Source: Silene conica
Taxonomy: Eukaryota; Streptophyta; Magnoliopsida; Caryophyllales; Caryophyllaceae
Assembly: GCA_029255685.2 (NCBI GenBank)
Contig: CM055319.2
Coordinates: 25,081,568-25,145,567, forward strand
Direction: 5' to 3'
Length of the DNA: 64,000 nt
How positions within the stretch are numbered: the stretch's first letter is position 1; each line of letters starts with the position of its first letter. The notes below the pieces were generated by a model that worked only from the letters and a program-made list of their open reading frames with translations, did not search any database and had not been told where the DNA came from. Positions 32,695 through 42,445 of the stretch are shown here, piece after piece. The position numbers were made by a program, and so were the translations under genes.

Positions 32695-32987
32695 AACAAT
32701 GTAACCATTAACATCCAAGGTAGAAACTAACCTCTAGCTCTAACTTCTTAAACCACTAGTCAACACTTAATTGATCCCGGGAACTAAGACGAGGGAGAGC
32801 CGGTTTCCCTTTCGGTTACCCGACCGGGGGGTCTCTATCCTCACTCTATTCCCGAACCCAATATAGTGTTGCCCATCCTCCGGGGACCTCAAATATATAT
32901 ATCACGGGTATACAGAACGAGTTTCAATCAAAACCGATCAACCGTTTAAAAGTTACACGCGAAAGCAACCCAAAACAGCCTTCAGGG

Positions 32988-33395
32988 ATCCCCAGCCGGT
33001 CGGCAGGCAGCCGGTCGGCCGGCTGGTGATCCCTCAGCCTATGTCTTTGATGAAATCAACCCAAAACACAAAGGACTCCCAGCCGGTCGGCAGGCAGCCG
33101 GTCGGCCGGCTGGGAACCCATAAACTAAGCCTTCGCAAAACTCGTATCCATCCCCACATGTACTCCCAGCCGGCTGGCAGGCGGCCGGTCTGCCGGCTGG
33201 GCTCCCATCTTCCCTATGTTCTTCGTACAACGCAACATACGCAGATGTGACTACCAGCCGGTCGCAAGCAGCCGGTCGGCCGGCTGGCAGTCCCAAGGCT
33301 TAAATTCATCAAATTCGCAAAATTTCATAAGACCCTCCCAGCCGGTCGACCGGCGGCCGGTCGACCGGCGGCCGGTCGGTCGACTGGCTCAGAGA
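32988..33395 (-). repeat. GC-rich CCAGCCGG hairpin modules (A2)
   Basis: Same set as in A1. The second module lacks one internal GGCAGGCAGCCGGTC copy, and the fifth has gained one GACCGGCGGCCGGTC unit. The modules therefore change length by slippage or unequal exchange even between two LTRs of one element. Confidence 0.8.
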
Positions 33396-34370
33396 GCCTG
33401 TTCTAAAATCGGGATTTTCCAATCAATAACAAACTTCATAAATCGACACCAAAACTCAAGCATTGCTACAATTGATGTTTACCCAACACTATAAGTCATC
33501 CAATACAACTTATCTATCAGCAAACAAGTCCCATAACAATCTTCAAACGAATTTAACAAGTATTCGTCGCAAAATGTGAAAAACTGAAAATGAACTTAAG
33601 AATATATAACAACATCTTAAAGCATGAATTCTTTACATATTAAACATCCTAAACATATTACTAAGTCCTTTGAGCAATGAACATTAACAAAATCAGAAAC
33701 TAACATAAGAATCACAACAAAAGTGCTAATATACACATAAAGGCCGAGTTATCTCATTATCGTCACCTTTCAAGCGATTCCGACTAAAGATCCTCCTCAA
33801 CCAAGTAGCTATCAACCTCTGGATCGTCTAAGCCCACTCCTACAAACATAGAAAACGGATTTAAGACAGAAAACGATTCCTTACAAAATGGACAGATTTT
33901 TCGAAGTGAAAGAAATGAAAAACTAAAGTGATAGATGGCTTGGAAATTGAATGAGGATTCCGAAAATGTTATTGTTACCTTAATTTGATCGACGGATGAT
34001 GAAGAAAAGCTTGAAAAGGGATGAATAAAAATGGAGGTTTGAGAGAGTTTGAAGTTACTGTAAAAAAATGATTTCTTGGGGATGAAGATGTCGATGAAAG
34101 GCTTTAAAAGGTACAAGGGTTGTCCTTTCCGTCACATGTAAAACGGGTTCAGATTTTTGGGACGGGTTTGAGTTGTGAAATAACTTGCCAAGTTTATATT
34201 CGTCTTAAGGACTTAAGGTTCTTAAGACGGATCTTACTCATTATAAAAATATTTCACGATACATAAATAAATTATTTTCCGTTAGGTTATTAAAATATTA
34301 TTTTATTACTTAAAATAAATCTTAAAAGCCTTTAAATATAAGTCACGAAAATACGGGATGTTACAGGGTT

Positions 34371-34411
34371 GATCTTTATTAAGCATCCTACAAGTCTCCC
34401 TTCGTTCTCAT
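34371..34411 (-). repeat. C 3' LTR, piece 2
   Basis: A 41-base remnant between A1/A2 and B. It contains TTAAGCATCCTACAAGTCTC, as in the C 5' LTR near 46,190. It ends in CTCAT, the left target duplication of B (34,407-34,411). Confidence 0.85.
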
Positions 34412-36046
34412 TGATACCCGTCGTTGTGGGTGTCAAAGATAAGATTTATAAACCAAACTAAAACTATAGATAGTGATAGTAAGGGTCGAACCACAGAGAG
34501 ACAAGGTTAATTATGTTTGTTAATTTTTAATCTATTAAGTAACACTAGAGAGGGGGTTTGATTGATTGTTGCTAAGTCTAAAAAAAATATAAAATAAAAC
34601 AAGTAAATAAAGATGAGAATAAACTATGATAAAAGAGATGCTAGGATGTTTGGGTAATAAATAGCTAAGATAATATAAATCCCAAGTCAACATGTATTGC
34701 AATCGCGTAAGGGGTATAACATATCCTTTAGGTCTATGCTACCTAATAGCTCCTTTCGGCCTATGCTATTATTTCATAGGTCTCACAATTATTGGGTGTC
34801 AACAATAAGGGTGATTCCTAAATTCTAGGTCACATATCTTTCAGTCTTAAGTACCTAGCCGTCTTAAGAGGTAAACCAATGTCCTTCCCATATCTCTCAA
34901 TCTTGGGTAGGTCATTAATAACATCCTACAAGTCTCCTTTTGGTCTCATTGTAGGTTATTATAGTCTACAAATTAAAGCGAAACAGAATTCAAACATGAG
35001 TCGGTCGACCGACCAACTACCCCGGTCGGCCGACCTCCTGCCTGCAATACGTCGATTCGGGAATTATACTACCTATGCATATTTACTCCCTACATCCTAA
35101 CATATGAAATTAGCTACTCATAACTATTAAAACAATAATAAAAACAGGAATAAACATTGAAATCATAAAGAACATCAATCTAGACATGCAATAATAATAA
35201 TAAAGGCTTGGGGTTCTACCTTAACCGTATGCAATAATTCCAAACTAACAATAATAAAACAGAAATTAAGAGAGGAATTACCGGAAATAAGGATTAAGGC
35301 AGAAAAGAACGAACTTTATTGATTATTGTTGAGAGATTGATGATGAACAATGTAATAAACTAAGAAAAGTGTTTGATGATTATGGAATGATTAAAGCTAA
35401 AACTAAATTGTAATTCTATGATAGAAAACTAGATTAAAAACTGAATGTAAATCTCAATGACTAACCCTAATCACGTAATTTACCTTAAATAGGCGGAAAT
35501 AAAGAGTTTCCTAATGACCTAAACACTTTAATGGGCTTTGCGGAAACTTCTGGGTCTGCGCAGAGGTCGGTCGACCTACATTGTTGGTCGGTCGACCTAA
35601 TGTTGGGACTGTAGCGCGCGTCGATCTTAAAATAGCTGCTATTTCTTCGTTACTTATCGTAATCAAGCGATTCTTGCGGCGTTGGAAAGCTAAGAGGATA
35701 AGCTTTCTCCTCAAACTGGAATCACTCCATTATCAGCCCTAGAACTCTAGATATAGCCAATTGAAACAGGCTGCAATATCGTGGATTGATTCTTTGCTAT
35801 ATGCACCTTTTCTTATGCTATCTTCAGGCCTTGAAATGTGCGCTAGGCTTGTTCTTTCGTGTCCTTAGCCATAAAAATCACTTGAGGACGGATTTGGTTT
35901 GAAATCGCCTTTTTCCGCATAATTCTGCAAAATAGCATAAAAATACGAAAGTAGACAAAAGATGGGAAATAAAGGCTAAAACATCGTAAATGAGATCTAA
36001 TATGTGTGTGAATAGATTTAAAACATCATAAAATAGGCACGCATCA
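34412..36046 (-). repeat. 3' LTR of B
   Basis: 1,635 bp, TGATACCCGTCG to GCACGCATCA in plus view. It has GGTCGACC-type modules at about 35,000-35,040 and 35,560-35,610. It lacks the MITE present in the 5' LTR and so shows the empty site. Non-coding. Confidence 0.93.
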
Positions 36047-36789
36047 AATTCTCCAAACCAAACCCTTGCTTGTCCTCAAGCAAGAACTAGACTCGATCTT
36101 AACTAATGGAACGATTTCAATCTCAGAGCGAAATTTACATGTAAGCCTAAATCAATGCCTAGTTCAGAATGAGAAAGTATTTAAATCATGCAAACGAGTT
36201 ATAGTGTCGTCAAACTTGCAAACTAGAAACTATAGAGACTTATACCATGGACTCTCGCGGTACGCTTGAGACACTCATGAAAAAGGTGAGTATATGTAAA
36301 AGAGAGAAAGAAGTATATTGTCATGACACTCACCTAACTGCGACCCATGAAAACATGCCTGCAATCTAACATGAACAAGAATTCTACAACTATGTATAAC
36401 AAACCCAGTAAGTGACTCAGATACATGCAATTGAGGTAATGAAAGACATGTGAGGTAAAAGGTAAAAGTGGTTAAGATGTTTTTGGATTTGTGGGGTTAG
36501 TAGCCAAGCTAGTAAAACCGATTCCCAACAACATATTTCACGACTTTTGATATTAAGAACGCGCTCTTTTGTAGCGCAACTCTCACATTAAATAAAAGAA
36601 AGGACTCCCAAATATTTTGAACGAAGTACGGGAGTGATAACGCATAAAAAGAAAGGGATTTCAGCTGTCAGTTGGTCGACCGACCTATAAGGGTGGTCGG
36701 TCGACTGACTTTGCTGTATAATTTGATTTTTTTCGTTTTCGTTTTTTTTTCTTTTCTTTCTTTCTTTTTCTTTCTTTTTCTGTCTTTTT

Positions 36790-36821
<32 letters not shown>

Positions 36822-38097
36822 TTTCTGAATTTTTCTGTTCAAGATAGCATACAAACCAAGATGCCTCAGAATAATCCAATGACCACAAATACTAGCTTGG
36901 AAAGGTAGGCTAAGTATGGGATGTAGTTTTGGGGGAATAAAAAGGCAATTTTGGCGATGTAGGGCTTATGGGTGAAAATGAGAAAAGGGATCCCAAATGC
37001 ACGTATCAAGACTCACAAAACGAGATAGTAAAACAAGTATATAGTAATTCAAGTTCATGTTTATGCATATTGATGTAACATGTTTGAAGGGGAGTACTAC
37101 TCACATCCTAAACAACTGGTTTAAGAATGAAACCAGGAATAAGGCTCTAAAACTCAGAATGTATAGTAGGTTGCCAAGGTATAAGTCAAGTCTCAAGATA
37201 TACAAATTGACAAAAACTCGTAGATATGCAAAAGACTCTCCTACTAAAACAAGTTGACAAGGCAAGGTAAAGGCATAAACATGTAAGATAGCAAAGATCA
37301 TCCTTGAAATACTCTCGTTCCGACTCAACCTATATGCTAAAATAAACGTGCTTTTTTTGAATTTTTTTCTATTTTTTTTTTTTGGATTTTGTATATGCAA
37401 GGAAAATAAAGAAAAGAACGATGCAAGACAGAAATGCAATAAACGTGGGACAAAAAAATGTAATGGAACAATGCATATGACATAAAACCATTCCCCAAAC
37501 CAACCCGCACAATGTCCCCATTGTGCATTAGCCTAAGTAAAGGTTTCATAAAATTAAATGAAAAATGCAAGAAAAGTGAAACCAAGGAAAATGGAAAGAA
37601 CTCACCGGATTTTTAAGCGCATGAGAAACCTCCCCAAACCAGCGTAAGCTGGGAGGTTTTGGTGGCCAGTAGTGCCACTCCAAGTACCTAAGATGGTTGC
37701 ATGACTCCCCAAGAAGAAACGAGCATACTGTACCAGATGGGTAGGTCGACCGACCTATGTTTCCAGTCGACCGACCTTCCTACGGACTGCAGGATTTCCA
37801 GAACTGCAGGGATCAGGTCGACCGACCTATGTTGCTAGTTGGTCGACCGCCTCTGCCGCACAGCGGCCTTTTTTTCTTCGGAAGTAACTTGTATTAACCA
37901 AGTCGTTCTTCTTAAAACCTGAAAAATCATTATATATGCGCCCAACAAATGCGCAAAATCCCAGAACCAAGTCTAAAATGTCTTAACTACGCAACAAAAG
38001 TAAAAATGTTCTAAAAACGAAAGCAAGCAAAAACTAAATAGTCTCAACAAAACAGAAAATTGTCTTAAGAAAAACAAAAACGAGCAAAAAGAAGAAG
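36047..38097 (-). other. Non-coding 3' part of the B interior, with conserved hairpins
   Basis: On the element strand this lies downstream of the gag-like frame. It holds the polypurine tract (GTTTGGAGAATT next to the LTR), a stem-loop CTTGCTTG/CAAGCAAG at 36,065-36,084, a pyrimidine tract of TTTC units (about 36,725-36,830), a stem-loop GCACAATG/CATTGTGC at 37,507-37,526 and a hairpin AAACCTCCC/GGGAGGTTT at 37,626-37,659. GGTCGACC-type modules are at 36,660-36,715 and 37,735-37,860. Most of these recur in C. No ORF is credible. Confidence 0.7.
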
Positions 38098-39111
38098 TCA
38101 TCCGCGAAGGATGCAGGGTTTCTTTGACCAAGGGCTTTGACTAGAGGCTACTCCTTCAGCTATGGTGATTCGGGTAGATGAGTTTCTCTTCACCGTGTAG
38201 ATAGGTGGGTCATCATCCATAGCTCTAGCCATCCATCTTCCGGGTTTGTCGACCCCCAAGTCGTGGGCCGACACTTTCCTCGGTTTCTTCTTCTTAGGGC
38301 TCTTTTCTTCAGCCAAATGATCACTTGTTTGAGTGATCTCGTTCTCTACATCATTTGATCGAGTAAGTGGTACTACTCGATCGAGAACATCTCTCTTACT
38401 ACCGCTTATAGACTCTGTCACTAGTGTCGCAATTTCTGGAGCATCCAAATCAGCCTCCTACGCAAGAGATTCACCTGCACATGCCTCAAAACACATCAAA
38501 GCCTCCAAAGGATCCTTTGTAAAGGATCCTTGCATAGAACATTCACTAATATTATTAAAAACATCAGAAATGTCAATAAATGAATCCTGCAAAAAACAAG
38601 GTTCATCAACAGAGGGTTCAAACGTATCAGGGACATGTTCATTACTAACACCTACAAAAATAGGTTGGTCAGTCAAGGGGTGAAGGTCTAACTCATTAGC
38701 TGTATCCAAATCCAAGTCAGTATCATCAATGGGGAGGGAAAGGGAATCAAGTAACCTATCGTACTCATCCTTAAAAATGAGTGACTCTTGAGTAACGGGT
38801 GTCATAGGATCACACTCAACAAGGATATCCGGGCTACTAATACTGACGTCCTCATACCTCTCCGTATCTTCACTGGTTTGGATAAGGTGTTTGAGAAGCT
38901 CCCATTGCTTCTCGTAGGGTAAGTCTAAAAAATCCCATCGACAATTCCTCTCAATCTCGATCAAGGTCTTACCAGTAACTCCATCATAAAAGATACGACA
39001 AACCTCCCCAAGACTAACAGGATAGTCAGACTGAGACAGGAAAGAGGTTAATCTACCACAATAGATATGTAAAGGTTCATGCTCGAGTTGCAGAAAAGGG
39101 GCGATGGTCAT
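38098..39111 (-). pseudogene. Gag-like protein of B, with an in-frame UAG
   Basis: The ATG at 39,111 is the one shared with C (MTIAPFLQ versus MTISPFPQ) and lies only about 57 bases after the primer site. The first 217 codons run to a TAG at 38,458-38,460, and the same frame stays open for another 120 codons to 38,098. The N-terminal 60 residues (LLSQ-type helix as SFLSQSDYPVSLGEVCRIFY, then WELLKHL) resemble the retrotransposon gag/capsid fold. An acidic stretch follows. The part after the TAG contains DRVVPLTRSNDVENEITQ, similar to the G gag, and a basic KKKKP patch. There is no zinc knuckle and no enzyme domain. C has the stop at the same codon. Confidence 0.65.
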
Positions 39112-39167
39112 GACGGTAAAAGAGAAAGGGAAAAAATAAACAAAAAACAATAAACACTGGCGTCACC

Positions 39168-39185
39168 TCCCCGGCAACGGCGCCA
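39168..39185 (-). promoter_or_regulatory. Primer binding site of B (tRNA-Asp)
   Basis: The element strand reads TGGCGCCGTTGCCGGGGA, complementary to the 3' end of plant tRNA-Asp, five bases inside the LTR. This primer is used by Athila-type elements. Confidence 0.9.
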
Positions 39186-39190
39186 AAATT

Positions 39191-41381
39191 TGATACCCGT
39201 CGTTGTGGGTGTCAAAGATAAGATTTATAAACCAAACTAAAACTATAGATAGTGATAGTAAGGGTCGAACCACAGAGAGACAAGGTTAATTATGTTTGTT
39301 AATTTTTAATCTATTAAGTAACACTGGAGAGGGGGTTTGATTGATTGTTGCTAAGTCTAAAACAAATATAAAATAAAACAAGTAAATAAAGATGAGAATA
39401 AACTATGATAAAAGAGATGCTAGAATGTTTGGGTAATAAATAGCTAAGATAATATAAATCCTAAGTCAACATGTATTGCAGTCGCGTAAGGGGTGTAACA
39501 TATCCTTTAGGTCTATGCTACCTAATAGCTCCTTTCGGCCTATGCTATTAGTTCCTAGGTCTCACAATTATTGGGTGTCAACAATAAGGGTGATTCCTAA
39601 ATTCTAGGTCACATACCTTTCAGTCTTAAGTACCTAGCCGTCTTAAGAGGTAAACCAATGTCCTTCCCATATCTCTCAATCTTGGGTAGGTCATTACTAA
39701 CATCCTACAAGTCTCCTTTTGGTCTCATTGTAGGTTATTATAGTCTACAAATTAAAGCGAAACATAATTCAAACACGAGTCGGTCGACCGACCAACTACC
39801 CCGGTCGGCCGACCTCCTGCCTGCAATACGTCGATTCGGGAATTATACTACCTATGCATATTTACTCCCTACATCCTAACATATGAAATTAGCTACTCAT
39901 AACTATTGAAACAATAATAAAAACAGGAATAAACATTGAAATCATTAAGAACATCAATCTAGACATGCAATAATAATAAAAAGGGATATTCTACGATGTA
40001 CCCTCGTCTTTTTCGATTTTCTATGTTGTACACCTACATTTTATAATTTATATGGTATACCCTTAAACTTCTTACTTATTCTCCATAATGACCTTCAAAT
40101 CTCCATTAACACTATTACTATAAAAAGTCATAATTTGACATTTATTTTGACTTATTAATATGGTATCACCATTCTATATAAAAAGTATTGCAAATATCTT
40201 TAAATAAACATAAACTTCTATTAAAAAACATATGCTATAAAGCATGAAATAGTAATAGCAATTTGATAAAATTGAGTTAGATTTGTAAACTATTTGGTTG
40301 GTTAATGGTAATTCGGCGAACTAATAAGTAAATGAGAAGGTTGTCGAGTAACTGAAATGTTAAATAACGATTTAATAGATAAATTAAGAAATTAAACTAG
40401 CAAAACCAATAAATAAGGTCATTATATAGACTCATGTATAGAGTTTAAGGGCATACCATAGAATTTGAAAAATGTAGGGGTACAACGTAGAAAATCGAAA
40501 AACACAAGGGTACACCGTAGAATATCCCTAATAATAAAGGCTTGGGGTTCTAACTTAACCGTATGCAATAATTCCAAACTAACAATAATAAAACAGAAAT
40601 TAAGAGAGGAATTACCGGAAATAAGGATTAAGGCAGAAAAGAACGAACTTTATTGATTATTGTTGAGATATTGATGATGAACAATGTAATAAACTAAGAA
40701 AAGTGTCTGATGATTATGGAAAGATAAAAGCTAAAACTGAATTGTAATTCTATGATAGAAAACTAGATTAAAAACTGAATGTAAATCTCAATGACTAACC
40801 CTAATCATGTAATTTAGCTTAAATAGGCGGAAATAAAGAGTTTCCTAATGACCTAAACACTTTAATGAACTTTGCGGAAACTTCTGGGTCTGCGCAGAGG
40901 TCGGTCGACCTACTTTGTGGGTCGGTAGACCTAATGTCGGGACTGCAGCGCGCGTCGATCTTAAAATAGCTGCTTTTTCTTCGTACTTATCGTAATCAAG
41001 CGATTCTTGCGGCGTTGGAAAGCTAAGAGGATAAGCTTTCTCCTCCAACTGGAATCACTCCATTATCAGCACTAGAACTCGAGATATAGCCATTTGAAAC
41101 AGGCTGCAATATCGTGGATCGATTCTTTGCTATATGCACCTTTGCTTATGCTATCTTCAGGCCTTGAAATGTGCGCTAGGCTTGTTCTTTCGTGTCCTTA
41201 GCCATAAAAATCACTTCAGGACGGATTTGGTTTGAAATCGCCTTTTTCCACATAATTCAGCAAAATAGCATAAAAATACGAAAGTAGAAAAAAGTTGGGA
41301 AATAAAGGCTAAAACATCGTAAATGAGCTCTAAAATGCGTTTGAAAATAGATGTAAAACATCATAAAATAGGCACGCATCA
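39191..41381 (-). repeat. 5' LTR of B, with a MITE inside
   Basis: 2,191 bp, of which about 556 are the MITE and its duplicated target. The rest matches the 3' LTR with roughly 1.5-2% difference in the part I compared by eye. GGTCGACC-type modules lie at 39,778-39,825 and 40,900-40,950. Confidence 0.92.
39983..40528. mobile_element. MITE inserted in the B 5' LTR
   Basis: A 546-base AT-rich insertion absent from the B 3' LTR (empty site near 35,185). The ends are inverted: GGGATATTCTACG at the left and CGTAGAATATCCC at the right, with pairing continuing inwards for about 45 bases (CGATTTTCTA with TAGAAAATCG). It has no transposase. The flanks are TAATAATAA on both sides, so the duplication could be 3, 8 or 9 bases; the microsatellite-like target prevents a choice between Harbinger-, hAT- and Mutator-type origin. 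Confidence 0.85.
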
Positions 41382-41386
41382 CTCAT

Positions 41387-42445
41387 TGTACGATATTGCA
41401 ATTAACGAGCAAAAACAGGTCTGATCATACAGGAAGTCGGTCGATCGACTAACCACCTCAGTCGACCGACCAGAGAAGCCGGTCGGTCGACCAAAGTCTG
41501 CTACGGGTTGCCCTAGATTACGCCATTTATGCTACGACTCGCCTACATCCTAACATATGGGGTTTAGCTAAGCATAATACTAGTAAAAACAACAACTTTA
41601 ACGATAATAACAATAAGCATGATTAAAACAGTAAACATGCGATTAACAAACAAGGTTTAGGGATTCTATCTAACCGATACAAATAACGAAATAAAACTGA
41701 AATAGAGTAAGGATTACCGTGACAAAAGAGTAGGAACTGAAAGATTATAATTTATTGAACTTGCGTGGAACCAGATTGTTTGCAGAAATAAACTAAGGAA
41801 AAACTTTTGTAAACTAACTAATAATAATTTTAAAAACTATAGAACTGAATTAAAATTAGGTGAAGGTTTGATGATTAGAAACTAAGTAAAAACTGAATTA
41901 GTACAAGGTAAGATGATTAGTACAGGGGTTAATTAGGCTTATATAAAGAATTCTGAAAACTTCTTCCTTAACCTAATCTCGTCGTGGGGCTTGAACTTCC
42001 TTTCTGATTTTTCCAAATCCCGCGCCTTGGTCGACCGACTGGTGATGCTGGTCGGTCGACCAGTTATCGCACCTAGTAAATTTTCTGATTTCAAAAATAA
42101 ACTTCTGAACTTGAGTTATCAGGTATGTTGGTCGACCGACTAGTGGGCTCGGTCGGTCGACCGAAACACCATATATAACAGCTTCGGAATCTTCAGAATT
42201 TGGTCTTTTTGTCTTTCAAACGCGCCTAGGACTCCGTTCCTTCTTCACTCCTTTGTTCCTTCAGCCATGCAAAATTCTCGAGGGTAAACTTGGCTCGAAA
42301 TCGTCTTATTTCTACGTAAATCTGCAAAAGTGCATAAAAATACGAAAGTAGACGAAATAGGGAAATAGTGACCAAAAACTCGTAAATGAGCTCTGAAATG
42401 CGTGTAAAAATAGATGTAAAACATCATAAAAAAAGACACGTTTCA
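41387..42445 (-). repeat. C 3' LTR, piece 3
   Basis: It resumes with GTACGATATTGCAATTAACG as in the C 5' LTR and ends CACGTTTCA (CGCATCA in the other LTR). It contains GGTCGACC modules at 41,430-41,500 and 42,020-42,170, the latter as facing pairs GGTCGACCGACT and GGTCGGTCGACC. Non-coding. Confidence 0.88.

Larger units (their letters stand above)
25167..34365 (-). mobile_element. Family-A element with two LTRs and a non-coding interior (A1/A2)
   Basis: Minus strand, 9.2 kb, flanked by gggtt. The 5' LTR is 31,420-34,365, the primer site is near 31,406-31,417, the interior 28,114-31,405 and the 3' LTR 25,167-28,113. The LTRs belong to the same family as the coding chromovirus copies A0 and A', but the 3.3 kb interior has no recognisable gag or pol and no long ORF. 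This is the structure of a large retrotransposon derivative (LARD), mobilised in trans by an autonomous family member. Confidence 0.88.
31420..34365 (-). repeat. 5' LTR of A1/A2
   Basis: 2,946 bp and closely similar to the 3' LTR. In plus view it starts TATAAAACCCC (TGT changed to TAT) and ends GGGATGTTACA, followed by the gggtt duplication. It contains the array (32,133-32,694), the bracket modules (about 31,950-31,989 and 32,791-32,834) and GC-rich modules (32,988-33,395). The rest is AT-rich and non-coding. Confidence 0.92.
34412..41381 (-). mobile_element. Element B, Athila-related non-autonomous element
   Basis: Minus strand, flanked by ctcat (34,407-34,411 and 41,382-41,386). The 3' LTR is 34,412-36,046, the interior 36,047-39,190 and the 5' LTR 39,191-41,381, the last with a MITE inside. 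The tRNA-Asp primer site is at 39,168-39,185. The only coding region is a gag-like frame next to the primer site. It is a relative of C: LTR ends TGATACCCG and CGCATCA, gag-like frame, polypurine region and several hairpins are shared. The post-stop part of its frame resembles the G gag, which ties B and C to an Athila-like source. Confidence 0.9.

Noticed and set aside
36588..36888. Lys/Glu-rich and Phe-rich ORFs
   Set aside because: They are translations of the TTTC pyrimidine tract in the interior of B, open in several frames.
39168..39185. tRNA-Asp gene fragment (also at 45,656)
   Set aside because: Only the 3' 18 bases are complementary and they sit beside an LTR end, so they are primer binding sites and not tRNA genes.
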